DNA from: Micromonospora solifontis
GTDB taxonomy: Bacteria; Actinomycetota; Actinomycetes; Mycobacteriales; Micromonosporaceae
Assembly (NCBI RefSeq): GCF_003725545.1
Contig: NZ_RJLN01000041.1
Coordinates: 1 to 48,359 of the forward strand
Reading direction: 5' to 3'
Length of the DNA: 48,359 nucleotides
Shown: positions 33,639-40,957 of the stretch, one piece after another
Numbering within the stretch: position 1 is the first letter of the stretch
How the letters are laid out: each line of letters begins with the position of its first letter
Translations under genes and position numbers: made by a program
The notes under the pieces: model-generated
What the model was told of the DNA's origin: nothing
Databases searched by the model: none
The model's input: the letters and a program-made list of their open reading frames with translations, nothing else

Positions 33639-35474
33639 TCAGGGGCGGCATTCGCAATCGGCGGGCGCGGTGCTGGCGATGTCGATGAGTGCGGTGGTGA
33701 CGGCGGTGACGGCCTCGTCGAGGGCGGCGAAGTAGGCGTCCCAGCCGGCCGTCGGGGCGAGGGAGAGCCCGAGGACCGGGTACTGGCGGCTGGTGGTCTC
33801 GCATGTGAGCCGGTCCCGACCGACCAGCAGCTGGCAGGCGGCCGGCAGCACCTGTCGCGCTCGAGTGTCCAGCCGGCAGAGAACGGCGCTGAGCCGGGCT
33901 GACTCGGTACGGTGTCGCGGGAGAACGCCGACATGCAGTCCGACCGGTGCGAGGTCGAGACCCGTGTACCGGTGGCCCTGACAGCTGTCGTAGGTGACGT
34001 AGCCTAGGCGCCGGGTGAGCAGGTCGACCAGCGGCCAGACGGCGGGCTCGATGCCGTCGCGCCACTGGGGATGGTGGGGGTCGAGGTCGTCGGCCGGGTG
34101 GGTACCGACCAACCCGGCGCTGTTGATGTTGCCGTGATCGCTGTGCCGTAAGGTGGCCGCCGGTCGGGGTCGGCTGGGGTCGTCCCAGCGGGCGAGGAAG
34201 CCAGCGACGTCGGGCATGGAGTTGGGCCGACGGGGGCGCCATGGCACCGCGCGGCATGAGGCGCCACCGGGTCGTTGGGGTTCGGCGAGGAGAGCTGCGA
34301 TGCCGTTGACCAGACGCATTCGGTAGGCGCAGTACTCATCGTCGCCGTCGGCGTGGCGGTGCGCCCGCCACCGGGTGGCGACGCAGCCGCCGCCGCAGGT
34401 GTCGCGGTACCGGCAGCTCGCGCACTTGGCCATCAGCGACCGGCCCGCCTCAAGCAGCGGCAGGCGGCGCTGCGCGCCAATGATGTCGGCCTCCTCAGGA
34501 GCCCTCGGCAGGCCGGTGAGCTGGGCCTGCGGCGCCGGTAGCTCGTCGCAGCTGCCCATGCGCCCGTCGGGGTAGGCGGTGAAGACGTGGTCACACTTGG
34601 CGTCGGAGAAGTGGCAGATGTTCGCCGCTGCGCCGGTGAGCCGGTGGATGGTCGACACCGCGGGTTCGAGCTTGATGCGCCGGAACAGGCCGCTGCCGAT
34701 CCAGTGCGCGGTCGCGCTGAGGACAAAGGACGCGTACTCGGCAGGCGTGATCGCCCAGGCCGGCCCGGAGCCACCGGTGAGGGCCGCCTGTTGCAGATGG
34801 CGGCTCGCTGGCACACGTGCACCAGCGAGCCGGGTCGGGGCGGCGACGGTGGCGTCGAAGCAGGGGACGAGGTTGACGGCGCGCACGGCGGCAAATCCGG
34901 CGAGGTGGTCGAGGATCTCCGCGGCGCGGCCGAGCATGGCAGAGGTGACGACGCTGATGACCCCGACGTGCCGTCCGCGGGCGGCGAGCAGGCGCAGGGC
35001 GGCGGCGACCCGGTCGTATGTGGGCTGCGCGTCGTAGCCGACGCGCCAGGCATTGCCGGCCGCATCGCCGTCGAGCGAGATCCCGATTTCCAGCCCGGGG
35101 TAGTGCGCGTCGATGAGGTCCAGCCAGCTGTCGTCGAGAAGGAGGCCGTTGGTCTGCATTGAGACGCGCACGACGTTGGGTTGGGCCGCGAGCCGGTCAA
35201 GGATTTCGGCGAAGGCGGCGCGGCCAACCGTCAGCGGCTCGCCGCCGTGCAACTCGACGGCGACGGGGCGGGCACCGAAGATCGCGGTCAGCCGGGCGGC
35301 GTCGGCGGCGGACAGTCGTGCTCCGCCGGGGGCTTCCTTGCGCTTTTCGTAGCAGTAAAGGCAGTCGATGTTGCAGGTCTCGCCGCGAAGTTTGAGGATG
35401 ACCGAGACCGGCCGGCGGTCGTCGGCGAACAGGGGCCGGTACATGGCCTCCGGGGTGGGGGTGGCCGGTGGCAT
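33639..35474 (-). CDS. Radical SAM/SPASM peptide maturase with extra C-terminal domain
   Basis: The protein has 611 residues. The 4Fe-4S motif CNIDCLYC (Cys34, Cys38, Cys41) and VELHGGEPL follow the radical SAM core. A SPASM domain is complete: CDHVFTAYPDGRMGSC (C-x9-G-x4-C), then CASCRYRDTCGGGC (C-x2-C-x5-C-x3-C) and a final EYC. The last 200 or so residues are an additional domain (DLLTRRLGYVTYDSCQGHRY, VGLHVGVLPRHR, CECRP at the end) that I cannot name, probably a fused partner. SPASM enzymes install C-C, C-S or epimer modifications on ribosomal peptides. ATG at 35474 with GGGAGG; the longer open frame upstream is shadow. The nucleotidyltransferase gene ends 2 bases before it. Confidence 0.9.
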   Translation of the reverse strand: MPPATPTPEAMYRPLFADDRRPVSVILKLRGETCNIDCLYCYEKRKEAPGGARLSAADAARLTAIFGARPVAVELHGGEPLTVGRAAFAEILDRLAAQPNVVRVSMQTNGLLLDDSWLDLIDAHYPGLEIGISLDGDAAGNAWRVGYDAQPTYDRVAAALRLLAARGRHVGVISVVTSAMLGRAAEILDHLAGFAAVRAVNLVPCFDATVAAPTRLAGARVPASRHLQQAALTGGSGPAWAITPAEYASFVLSATAHWIGSGLFRRIKLEPAVSTIHRLTGAAANICHFSDAKCDHVFTAYPDGRMGSCDELPAPQAQLTGLPRAPEEADIIGAQRRLPLLEAGRSLMAKCASCRYRDTCGGGCVATRWRAHRHADGDDEYCAYRMRLVNGIAALLAEPQRPGGASCRAVPWRPRRPNSMPDVAGFLARWDDPSRPRPAATLRHSDHGNINSAGLVGTHPADDLDPHHPQWRDGIEPAVWPLVDLLTRRLGYVTYDSCQGHRYTGLDLAPVGLHVGVLPRHRTESARLSAVLCRLDTRARQVLPAACQLLVGRDRLTCETTSRQYPVLGLSLAPTAGWDAYFAALDEAVTAVTTALIDIASTAPADCECRP

Positions 35475-35476
35475 GG

Positions 35477-36355
35477 TTAGCCTCCCTGGCGGTTCGCCCG
35501 GTGCCAGCCGGTGAGCTGGCCGGGGGTTAGGCGGATACGTTCGTCGCCGCAGCGCAGGAACCAGCCGTCGGTGTAGCGCTGGGGCAGCCAACCCAGCTCG
35601 CCGGTACCAGCGGGAGGCGGCTCTTCGGCGGTGGTGCGGTCCGGCCAACACCGAAGGAGTGCGGCGATGACCCGCTTCCGGACGGACGGGAACCAGGAGG
35701 TGTCGTCGGCGTTCCAGCATGGGGCGAGCAGCGACGGTGGCGGGCCGTCGTTGGCTCGACGCCAGAGGGCGGGTAGCCACTTGTCGCCGAGCAGCGGTTG
35801 GCCCGCCGCGACGACATCGAGGCCGAGAAGGCAGATCTCCAGCTGGCGGCGTACCACCTCGGCCTCGGCATACAGGTGATCGGTGGTGAGTCCGAGGAGG
35901 TCTTCGACAAGACTGAGGACGTGCTCGACCCGGTCCGCCACGGCCCAGTACCGGTAGTTGGCTACGTCGTCGCCAGTGACGGCCGGCTGCCATCCCGTCA
36001 GCGTGTACCGCCGTGCGGTGCGCAGTCGGGTCAGTTGCCCGAGTGCGGCGCGGACCTGCCGGAAGCGCTCGACGTCGTCGAAGCGCACGTCGAAGGAGCC
36101 CAGCATGCTCCGCAGCGGTTCGATCATGGCGGGGGTACACGCGGCGAGGTCGACCCGTACGCCGTCCACCAACCGCGAGCGCAGCGCGGAGGGCTGGTCG
36201 TGGAATACAACGCGCAGGTCGATGTCGCTGCGGGCATGGGCTAGGCCGGCACCCAGCGCGCCCTCCAGCCAAACCTCGCTGACCTTCGGGTCATCGCAGA
36301 ACTCGGCCGCGACCCGGGCAGCGATCCTGGCACGGATATCGACTGCGCTGGTCAT
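35477..36355 (-). CDS. Small nucleotidyltransferase (pol-beta/MNT type)
   Basis: The protein has 292 residues. The nucleotidyltransferase motif is WLEGALGAGLAHARSDIDLRV (about 29-49) with catalytic Asp44 and Asp46, the third Asp69 in DGVRVDLAAC, and an all-helical C-terminal half as in kanamycin-type and MNT proteins. The Ser of the usual GS motif is Ala here. It transfers an NMP group to a hydroxyl, phosphate or protein. In this operon the acceptor may be the phosphonate, as cytidylylation is common in phosphonate pathways, or the peptide itself. Its ATG overlaps the dehydrogenase stop codon by 4 bases (ATGA). A resistance role is the main alternative. Confidence 0.8.
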   Translation of the reverse strand: MTSAVDIRARIAARVAAEFCDDPKVSEVWLEGALGAGLAHARSDIDLRVVFHDQPSALRSRLVDGVRVDLAACTPAMIEPLRSMLGSFDVRFDDVERFRQVRAALGQLTRLRTARRYTLTGWQPAVTGDDVANYRYWAVADRVEHVLSLVEDLLGLTTDHLYAEAEVVRRQLEICLLGLDVVAAGQPLLGDKWLPALWRRANDGPPPSLLAPCWNADDTSWFPSVRKRVIAALLRCWPDRTTAEEPPPAGTGELGWLPQRYTDGWFLRCGDERIRLTPGQLTGWHRANRQGG

Positions 36356-37260
36356 CGGTCCTCCTGCCGTCCACCAAGCAGGGCGGTGCGCAGAGTCTCG
36401 GCCGTCCAGCGGTCGAGGATGCCCCGCACGTCCGGGCGCTGCGCTCCGATATGCGGGGTGAGGAGCAGGTTGCGCGGCTCACCCGGTCCTGTGAGCGAGC
36501 CGACGTGTTCGGGGTCGATCGCGTCGATGGCCAGGCCACTCAACGTGCCGGCGTCGAGGGCGTCCAGGCAGGCTGGCAGGTCGAGGGTCTCCATCCGCCC
36601 GGCACAGATCAACGCCGGGTGGCGCCGCCCAGCATGGGCCAGCCAAGCCGGACCGAAGACCGCTCGGGTGGTTTCACGCAGCGGCAGCGCCACGACGTGC
36701 AGATCTGCCCAACTGGTCAGCAGCTCAGCGGGGCGTTGGGGCAGCTTCGGCGGGTTGGACGGCCATGCCGCGTACGCCACGTCACTTACCGCCGAGCGGA
36801 GCGCCTGCCCGATGGCGAGACCGACGGGCCCAGCGCCCCAGATCGCGAGGTGCTGCTCGGCCAGGAGACGTCCAAGGCAGGCGGCCTTGAGGTGACGGCC
36901 GGCGGCGAGGCCGTTGTGCCCGAGTGCCGCACGGCGGCTGAGGGTCAGCGCGGCCAGCAGCGTCCATTCGGCGACGGCCGCGGCGTTCGCGGTTGGGTTG
37001 CGATGCAGAGTGATGCCGCGGGCCGCGAGTGCGAGAAGGTCGATGTTGTCGGTGCCGGAGCCCGGTCGAACGACATGTCGCAGCGCCGGCAGGCAGGCGA
37101 GGTGGCGAGCCGACAGCCGGGTGCCGGAACGCATGACGGCCGCAACCGCCGGGTGGGATACCGCCGGTAGCCGGTCGAGTACCTCGACGCGCACTCCGGG
37201 CAGCGCCTGGGTCAGCCGGTGAGGGTCGGCGCTGCCCTCGACGACCACGACGGTGGTCAT
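36352..37260 (-). CDS. D-2-hydroxyacid dehydrogenase, candidate phosphonopyruvate reductase
   Basis: The protein has 302 residues. The NAD(P)-binding fingerprint is IWGAGPVGLAIG (about 140-151). The catalytic set of the D-2-hydroxyacid dehydrogenase family can be traced: Arg in CAGRMETLD, an acidic residue in LAIDAIDPEHVG, and His in LLTPHIGAQ. The family reduces 2-keto acids to D-2-hydroxy acids. With phosphoenolpyruvate mutase in the same operon, phosphonopyruvate is the obvious keto acid and phosphonolactate the product; such a reductase has been described, to my recollection, for valinophos biosynthesis. It overlaps the flanking genes by ATGA at both ends, so it is tightly coupled. Confidence 0.82.
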   Translation of the reverse strand: MTTVVVVEGSADPHRLTQALPGVRVEVLDRLPAVSHPAVAAVMRSGTRLSARHLACLPALRHVVRPGSGTDNIDLLALAARGITLHRNPTANAAAVAEWTLLAALTLSRRAALGHNGLAAGRHLKAACLGRLLAEQHLAIWGAGPVGLAIGQALRSAVSDVAYAAWPSNPPKLPQRPAELLTSWADLHVVALPLRETTRAVFGPAWLAHAGRRHPALICAGRMETLDLPACLDALDAGTLSGLAIDAIDPEHVGSLTGPGEPRNLLLTPHIGAQRPDVRGILDRWTAETLRTALLGGRQEDR

Positions 37261-37919
37261 GCGGACCGCCGGTACAGGCCGAAGGCGAGGTCGCCGTCGC
37301 CGTCGCCGACGAGGACCTCAACCGGCGTCGGCGTGCCGAAGTAGTCGTCGCAGGCGCGCTTGACGCCGGGTAGGCCGTCCCAGGCCTTCGGATTGACGAC
37401 GGTGTCGGCGTAGTCATCGATGATCAGTGCACCGAGGTGACTCAGGCGGGGAACACAGTGGGTGAGCGAGACGTAGATGGAGTCGTAGAAGTCACCGTCC
37501 AGGTAACCGAACGCGATTGTCTCGGGCATCTGGTCGGGCAGGGTGTCGGCGAACCAGCCGGGATGGATGACCGGACTCGGTTTGTGCCAGGCGGCGTGAG
37601 TGGACACGACGTCCGCCGGCGTACTCATCAGTTCGCCTTCACCGAGGTGGTTGGAGTCCCGATCACCGGGGGCCGGCAGGCCCGCAAACGAGTCGTAGAC
37701 GTGGATCGGCCGATCCTTGTCGCCGAGTTCGTCAAGTACGGCACGCATCCACAGCGCCATGGCGCCCCGGTAGCAGCCAACCTCCACAACCGCCCCCTCG
37801 ACGCCGTCTTTCACCATGTGCCGCAGCTGGGTGGCGATGGCGGTCAGCCGGTCGGCGTCAACGGTGTTGGCATGCTCGGCGAGCAACCAGCCGCGAAGCG
37901 CGGACAGGTGCACGGTCAT
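37257..37919 (-). CDS. TylF/MycF-type O-methyltransferase
   Basis: The protein has about 220 residues. SAM motif AVVEVGCYRGAMALWM (about 43-58), IHVYDSFAGLPAPG and the metal-binding acidic residues in FGYLDGDFYDSIYVSL and LIIDDYAD match the macrocin O-methyltransferase (TylF) family, which methylates sugar or other hydroxyls using Mg2+. The substrate here may be the 2-hydroxyl of a phosphonolactate unit, a hydroxylated peptide side chain or a nucleotide sugar. I prefer the ATG at 37919, with GGTGG upstream, to the GTG at 37931. Its stop overlaps the dehydrogenase start. Confidence 0.87.
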   Translation of the reverse strand: MTVHLSALRGWLLAEHANTVDADRLTAIATQLRHMVKDGVEGAVVEVGCYRGAMALWMRAVLDELGDKDRPIHVYDSFAGLPAPGDRDSNHLGEGELMSTPADVVSTHAAWHKPSPVIHPGWFADTLPDQMPETIAFGYLDGDFYDSIYVSLTHCVPRLSHLGALIIDDYADTVVNPKAWDGLPGVKRACDDYFGTPTPVEVLVGDGDGDLAFGLYRRSA

Positions 37920-37924
37920 CGCGG

Positions 37925-38386
37925 TCACCACCGGTCCACAAGACAGTCGCCGCAGTCCTGGCCGAGCGTGTCGAGCAGGTGCGGCACCACGCGCGGCAGA
38001 AGGTACTTACTCGCCAGCGCGGTCACCGGCACCCACTCGAACCCGACGTGGTGGGGGTCGGGCGGGTCGGGCATGCGGGGTGCGGCGTCGTCGAGGGGGT
38101 CGGCGAGGAAGTTGAATTGGACCTTCTGCACGTCGCCGAACTCGCCTTGCCAGGCCTCGGGCACGTACTCGACGACGAACAGCAGTCGGCGCGCCCGCAC
38201 ACGCAGCCCGGTTTCCTCGGCGACCTTGCGGCACACGGCGTCGCGCAGGCACTCTCCCTCGCGGGCCTTGCCGCCGGGAAGGTTGTAGTGGAAGCCTGCG
38301 GCGTCGTCGTAGGACAAGAGCAAGACGTGATCTGCGCGCATGACGGCGGCCTTCACCGACACGCTGATCCGCGGCAATGGGGGCAT
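37925..38386 (-). CDS. Nudix hydrolase-like protein with altered Nudix box
   Basis: The protein has 153 residues. The Nudix box is GKAREGECLRDAV followed by CRKVAEETGL. Compared with the G-x5-E-x7-R-E-U-x-E-E-x-G-U pattern, the first Glu of REUxEE is Lys, while the EE pair remains. This may weaken metal binding or alter specificity. Nudix enzymes cleave nucleoside diphosphates linked to another group; here the substrate could be an NDP-activated phosphonate or a nucleotide by-product. ATG at 38386 follows AGGAG. The gap to the following methyltransferase is 5 bases. Confidence 0.82.
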   Translation of the reverse strand: MPPLPRISVSVKAAVMRADHVLLLSYDDAAGFHYNLPGGKAREGECLRDAVCRKVAEETGLRVRARRLLFVVEYVPEAWQGEFGDVQKVQFNFLADPLDDAAPRMPDPPDPHHVGFEWVPVTALASKYLLPRVVPHLLDTLGQDCGDCLVDRW

Positions 38387-38421
38387 GTGGGATCTCCTGG
38401 TTGAGGGGTCGGACGCAGGGC

Positions 38422-39258
38422 TCAGACGCGGGCGTAGGGATCGCCGATCGCCAGCAGCTCGCCCACGGTGGCCAGCGGCACCGTGCCCGGCGAGCCGGTG
38501 CCAGCCAGCTCCGCGGCGACGGCGCGCATGCCCGCCAAGGCGGCGCGGCTGAGCTGATTGGCGTAGATGCACATGGCGAACCCGGCCCGGCCCAGCTCTT
38601 GCCATCCGAGGTGGGCAAAGGCGGTCGGCACGGTCACCAGCGGGGTCGGTGCGCTCCATTCCCGCGCCGTGCGCAGCGCCTCGTCTCCTGAGACGTCACG
38701 GGAGTGGATCAGTACCGCGTCCGCGCCGTTCGCGGCGTAGTACCGGGCCCGGTCCAGGGCGTGGGAGAAGGGTGCGCCGGCGATCAGCGCCTCCGTGCGG
38801 GCTATGAGCACCAGTTCGTCGCTGGCCCGGCGCATCTCTCGCAGCTGGTCCGCGACGACATCGACGTCAGCCAGGCCCTGCGTGCGGTGGGTGCTGAAGC
38901 TGTTGCACTTCGGATAGGCGCTGTCCTCCAGGCACAGCGCGGCAGCGCCTGCGCGGGCCAGGTCGAAGGCGCAGCGGCGGGCGGAGTTCGCGGACCCGCC
39001 GGCGTTGTCGACGTCGACCACCACGGGCAGGTGGGCGGTGCGCCCGACGGCGAGCACCACGTCGCACAGGTCACGCACCCCGAGCACGTTCGCGTCGGCA
39101 AGGCCGGCGGCGGCGGAGACCTCCAGGCTGCTGACCCACAGTGCGTCGAAGCCAGCACCGGCGGCGGCAGTAGCGGCGAGGGCGTTGACTGCGCCGACCG
39201 CCCGGACCGGGGCGCCGGTACCCGCCGTCAATGCCCGGCGCAGAATGTCAGCGGTCAC
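38422..39258 (-). CDS. Phosphoenolpyruvate mutase (C-P bond forming)
   Basis: The protein has 278 residues, normal for PepM. It interconverts PEP and phosphonopyruvate, the entry step to nearly all natural phosphonates. All key residues can be aligned to the mussel enzyme with a constant offset of three: Asp55 (GLADAN), Asp82 and Asp84 (VVDVDNAGG), Glu111, Lys117, Asn119 and Ser120 (LEDSAYPKCNSF), corresponding to Asp58, 85, 87, Glu114, Lys120, Asn122 and Ser123. The EDKx5NS signature reads EDSx5NS, one change. Asn119 argues against phosphonopyruvate hydrolase, which has Thr there. IARTEALIAG and DAVLIHSRD are also PepM-like. GTG at 39258 overlaps the kinase gene by 11 bases. Confidence 0.87.
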   Translation of the reverse strand: MTADILRRALTAGTGAPVRAVGAVNALAATAAAGAGFDALWVSSLEVSAAAGLADANVLGVRDLCDVVLAVGRTAHLPVVVDVDNAGGSANSARRCAFDLARAGAAALCLEDSAYPKCNSFSTHRTQGLADVDVVADQLREMRRASDELVLIARTEALIAGAPFSHALDRARYYAANGADAVLIHSRDVSGDEALRTAREWSAPTPLVTVPTAFAHLGWQELGRAGFAMCIYANQLSRAALAGMRAVAAELAGTGSPGTVPLATVGELLAIGDPYARV

Positions 39259-39931
39259 CGGCCACCGCCTCCGTTGCGGGATCGAGTGACGGCACGAGGT
39301 CATGCGCGATGAGGGCCTGCCAGACCTGGTCCAACACGCCGCCGGGGCTCGCGCTGGCGTCGATGTGTGCCACTTCGCCCAACAGCGGATAGGCAGCCGG
39401 CTCGCTCACGATCTCGGTGTAGACCTGACGCACTCGGGCCTGCACGTCCAACACGTCCCAGTCCGCCCGGACCGCGTCGCCCTGCCGGCCGTGCGCCCGC
39501 TGCAGCGAGTCGCGCGGGTCTAGATCGAGCACCAGCGTCAGATCAACCGGCTGGGTGATGCCGGCGGCGAGCCGCTCGTAGGTCTCCCCCGGCTTCATGT
39601 CGTGCTTGACGGCGAAGAACGCCAGCTCGCTCACCAGCCAGCGGTCGCTGATCACCGGGCGGTTGGGCAACGCCGGCCGCACCAGCCGCGCCAGCGTCGC
39701 CGCCTTGTCGGCCACCAGCGCCTGCAGGTACCGGTCCCGGTTGTCCGCCGACGGCTGGTATTTACCCTTCACGATGTCGGCGGCCGCATCAGCGGCCAGG
39801 AAGTTGCTGGTCAGGACGCACAGGGGTGTCACCTCGTAGAGGCCTTCCCAGAGCCGGAACAGGCCCTTGCGCACCGTGGTCTTCCCCGTGCCGTCCAGGC
39901 CCTCGATCACGATGAACGGAAACCGCTGCAT
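39248..39931 (-). CDS. Thymidylate-kinase-like P-loop kinase
   Basis: The protein has 227 residues. Walker A is IEGLDGTGKTTV (P-loop about 11-18), followed by a dTMP-kinase-like layout with VISDRWLVSELAF (the DR motif, about 95) and LVLDLDPRDSLQRAHGR (lid region). The general housekeeping dTMP kinase would not normally lie in such an operon, so this paralogue probably phosphorylates a nucleotide or a phosphonate made by the neighbours, for example to feed or recycle the nucleotidyltransferase step. Its ATG overlaps the preceding stop by 4 bases. Confidence 0.8.
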   Translation of the reverse strand: MQRFPFIVIEGLDGTGKTTVRKGLFRLWEGLYEVTPLCVLTSNFLAADAAADIVKGKYQPSADNRDRYLQALVADKAATLARLVRPALPNRPVISDRWLVSELAFFAVKHDMKPGETYERLAAGITQPVDLTLVLDLDPRDSLQRAHGRQGDAVRADWDVLDVQARVRQVYTEIVSEPAAYPLLGEVAHIDASASPGGVLDQVWQALIAHDLVPSLDPATEAVAGDR

Positions 39932-40683
39932 CACTCCACCTGCCCCGCGCCGGTACCACCGGCGTACTTCGTGAACCGACCCCGCCACGGCACCGCCATC
40001 GACACCAGATCGACCAAGCGCAGCTCGCCGAGTTCCTCCAACAACGCCGGCATTCGTCGCTCGACCGCGACGCTCGCCGCCAACGCACGGCAGTACGCCA
40101 TCCGCAAGCCGGCCTCAGCGACTCCGCCTGCTCGCAGGTGTTCCTCCAACACGCGGATCGCCATACCAAGCGCGACAATGCCGGCTGCCTCCTCCAGCAC
40201 CATCCGCGCTATTGATGCAGTGCTGGGTTGCAAACTGCGGTGATGCACACCGCGATGGCGGATGATCGCAAAGAACCCGACCCACCAGGCCGCCGCGCCA
40301 CAAACAGCCGCTAGATCGGCAGCCACCACCTGGTCGACCCCATCCATGATTAGCTCGTCGGCCCGAGCCATTGCCGCAGGTCTGAGCACGTTCGTTGGAC
40401 CTACTGGAAACGCATAGCGCGCTGGAAGGTCCAGCCACGGACGAAGTCCGGCGTCATCGATGTGACTGGACACAGACGCTAGGTGTGTGAACTCAACGGC
40501 TGCCAACGCCGCTGCGAGTCCAACACCGTGGACGTCCGGCAAAGGGGTGTTCGATGCAATCGCCTCTCGCCACTCGGAGAGATGCAGGTGAACCCGCTGT
40601 ACTTGGAGGCCGTCACCGACCGTCAGCCACATGCGGTGCAGGGGTACTGCTGAAGTAGGTCGTAACTGAGGTGAGGCAGGCAC
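39928..40683 (-). CDS. Unknown protein, first gene of the phosphonate/RiPP operon
   Basis: The protein has 251 residues, not recognised. It is largely helical with Ala/Val/Leu-rich stretches (VGLAAALAAVEFTHLASVSSH, VVAADLAAVCGAAAWWVGFF, EAAGIVALGMAIRVLEEHLR), without clear catalytic motifs, signal peptide or certain membrane spans. An HRGVHHRSLQP patch might bind metal or phosphate. GTG at 40683 follows GAGGAG at 5 bases spacing, and the operator palindrome lies about 90 bases upstream, so it is the promoter-proximal gene. It could be a new type of scaffold or enzyme in the pathway. Confidence 0.7.
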
Positions 40684-40772
40684 GGATTCTCCTCATGCAG
40701 GATCGGGCGGCGGGCTAACGGCAGCAGCCGCACGTCGATTGACGCAGACTCAGTTACAGAGAGCCAGGAGGC

Positions 40773-40821
40773 GCATGCGGACAGAAGAACTTGTCCGCAT
40801 GCCCGAACAGGTTGTCCGCAT
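40773..40821. promoter_or_regulatory. Operator: inverted repeat plus extra half-site in divergent promoter
   Basis: GCATGCGGACAG (40773-40784), six bases, then TTGTCCGCATGC (40791-40802) form a 12-bp-arm inverted repeat with one mismatch. A third half-site TTGTCCGCAT follows at 40812-40821. It lies between the minus-strand biosynthetic operon and the plus-strand XRE gene. The same half-sites with the same 6-base spacer recur at 44362-44401. Binding by the adjacent XRE regulator is inferred. Confidence 0.8.
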
Positions 40822-40957
40822 TCGGCGAGCTCACGGGTGAGTACTGCAACCACCAGTTGTTCTTGGTTGCGCCCCGCTGAACACTGAGTGACCCTATGTA
40901 CGAGATGTCAACGCTGCTCGATGCCATCGTCCCGCGAGCAGCCCGAAAGGCGGTGTC

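Noticed and set aside
32646..35474. FxsA/FxsB (FxSxx-COOH) RiPP system
   Set aside because: The candidate precursor ends in SSTGQQ, not FxSxx, and no FxsC-type gene is present.
38422..39258. Methylisocitrate lyase or phosphonopyruvate hydrolase instead of PEP mutase
   Set aside because: The loop EDSAYPKCNSF keeps Lys and Asn-Ser of PEP mutase; lyases have a KKCGH-type loop and the hydrolase has Thr in place of Asn.
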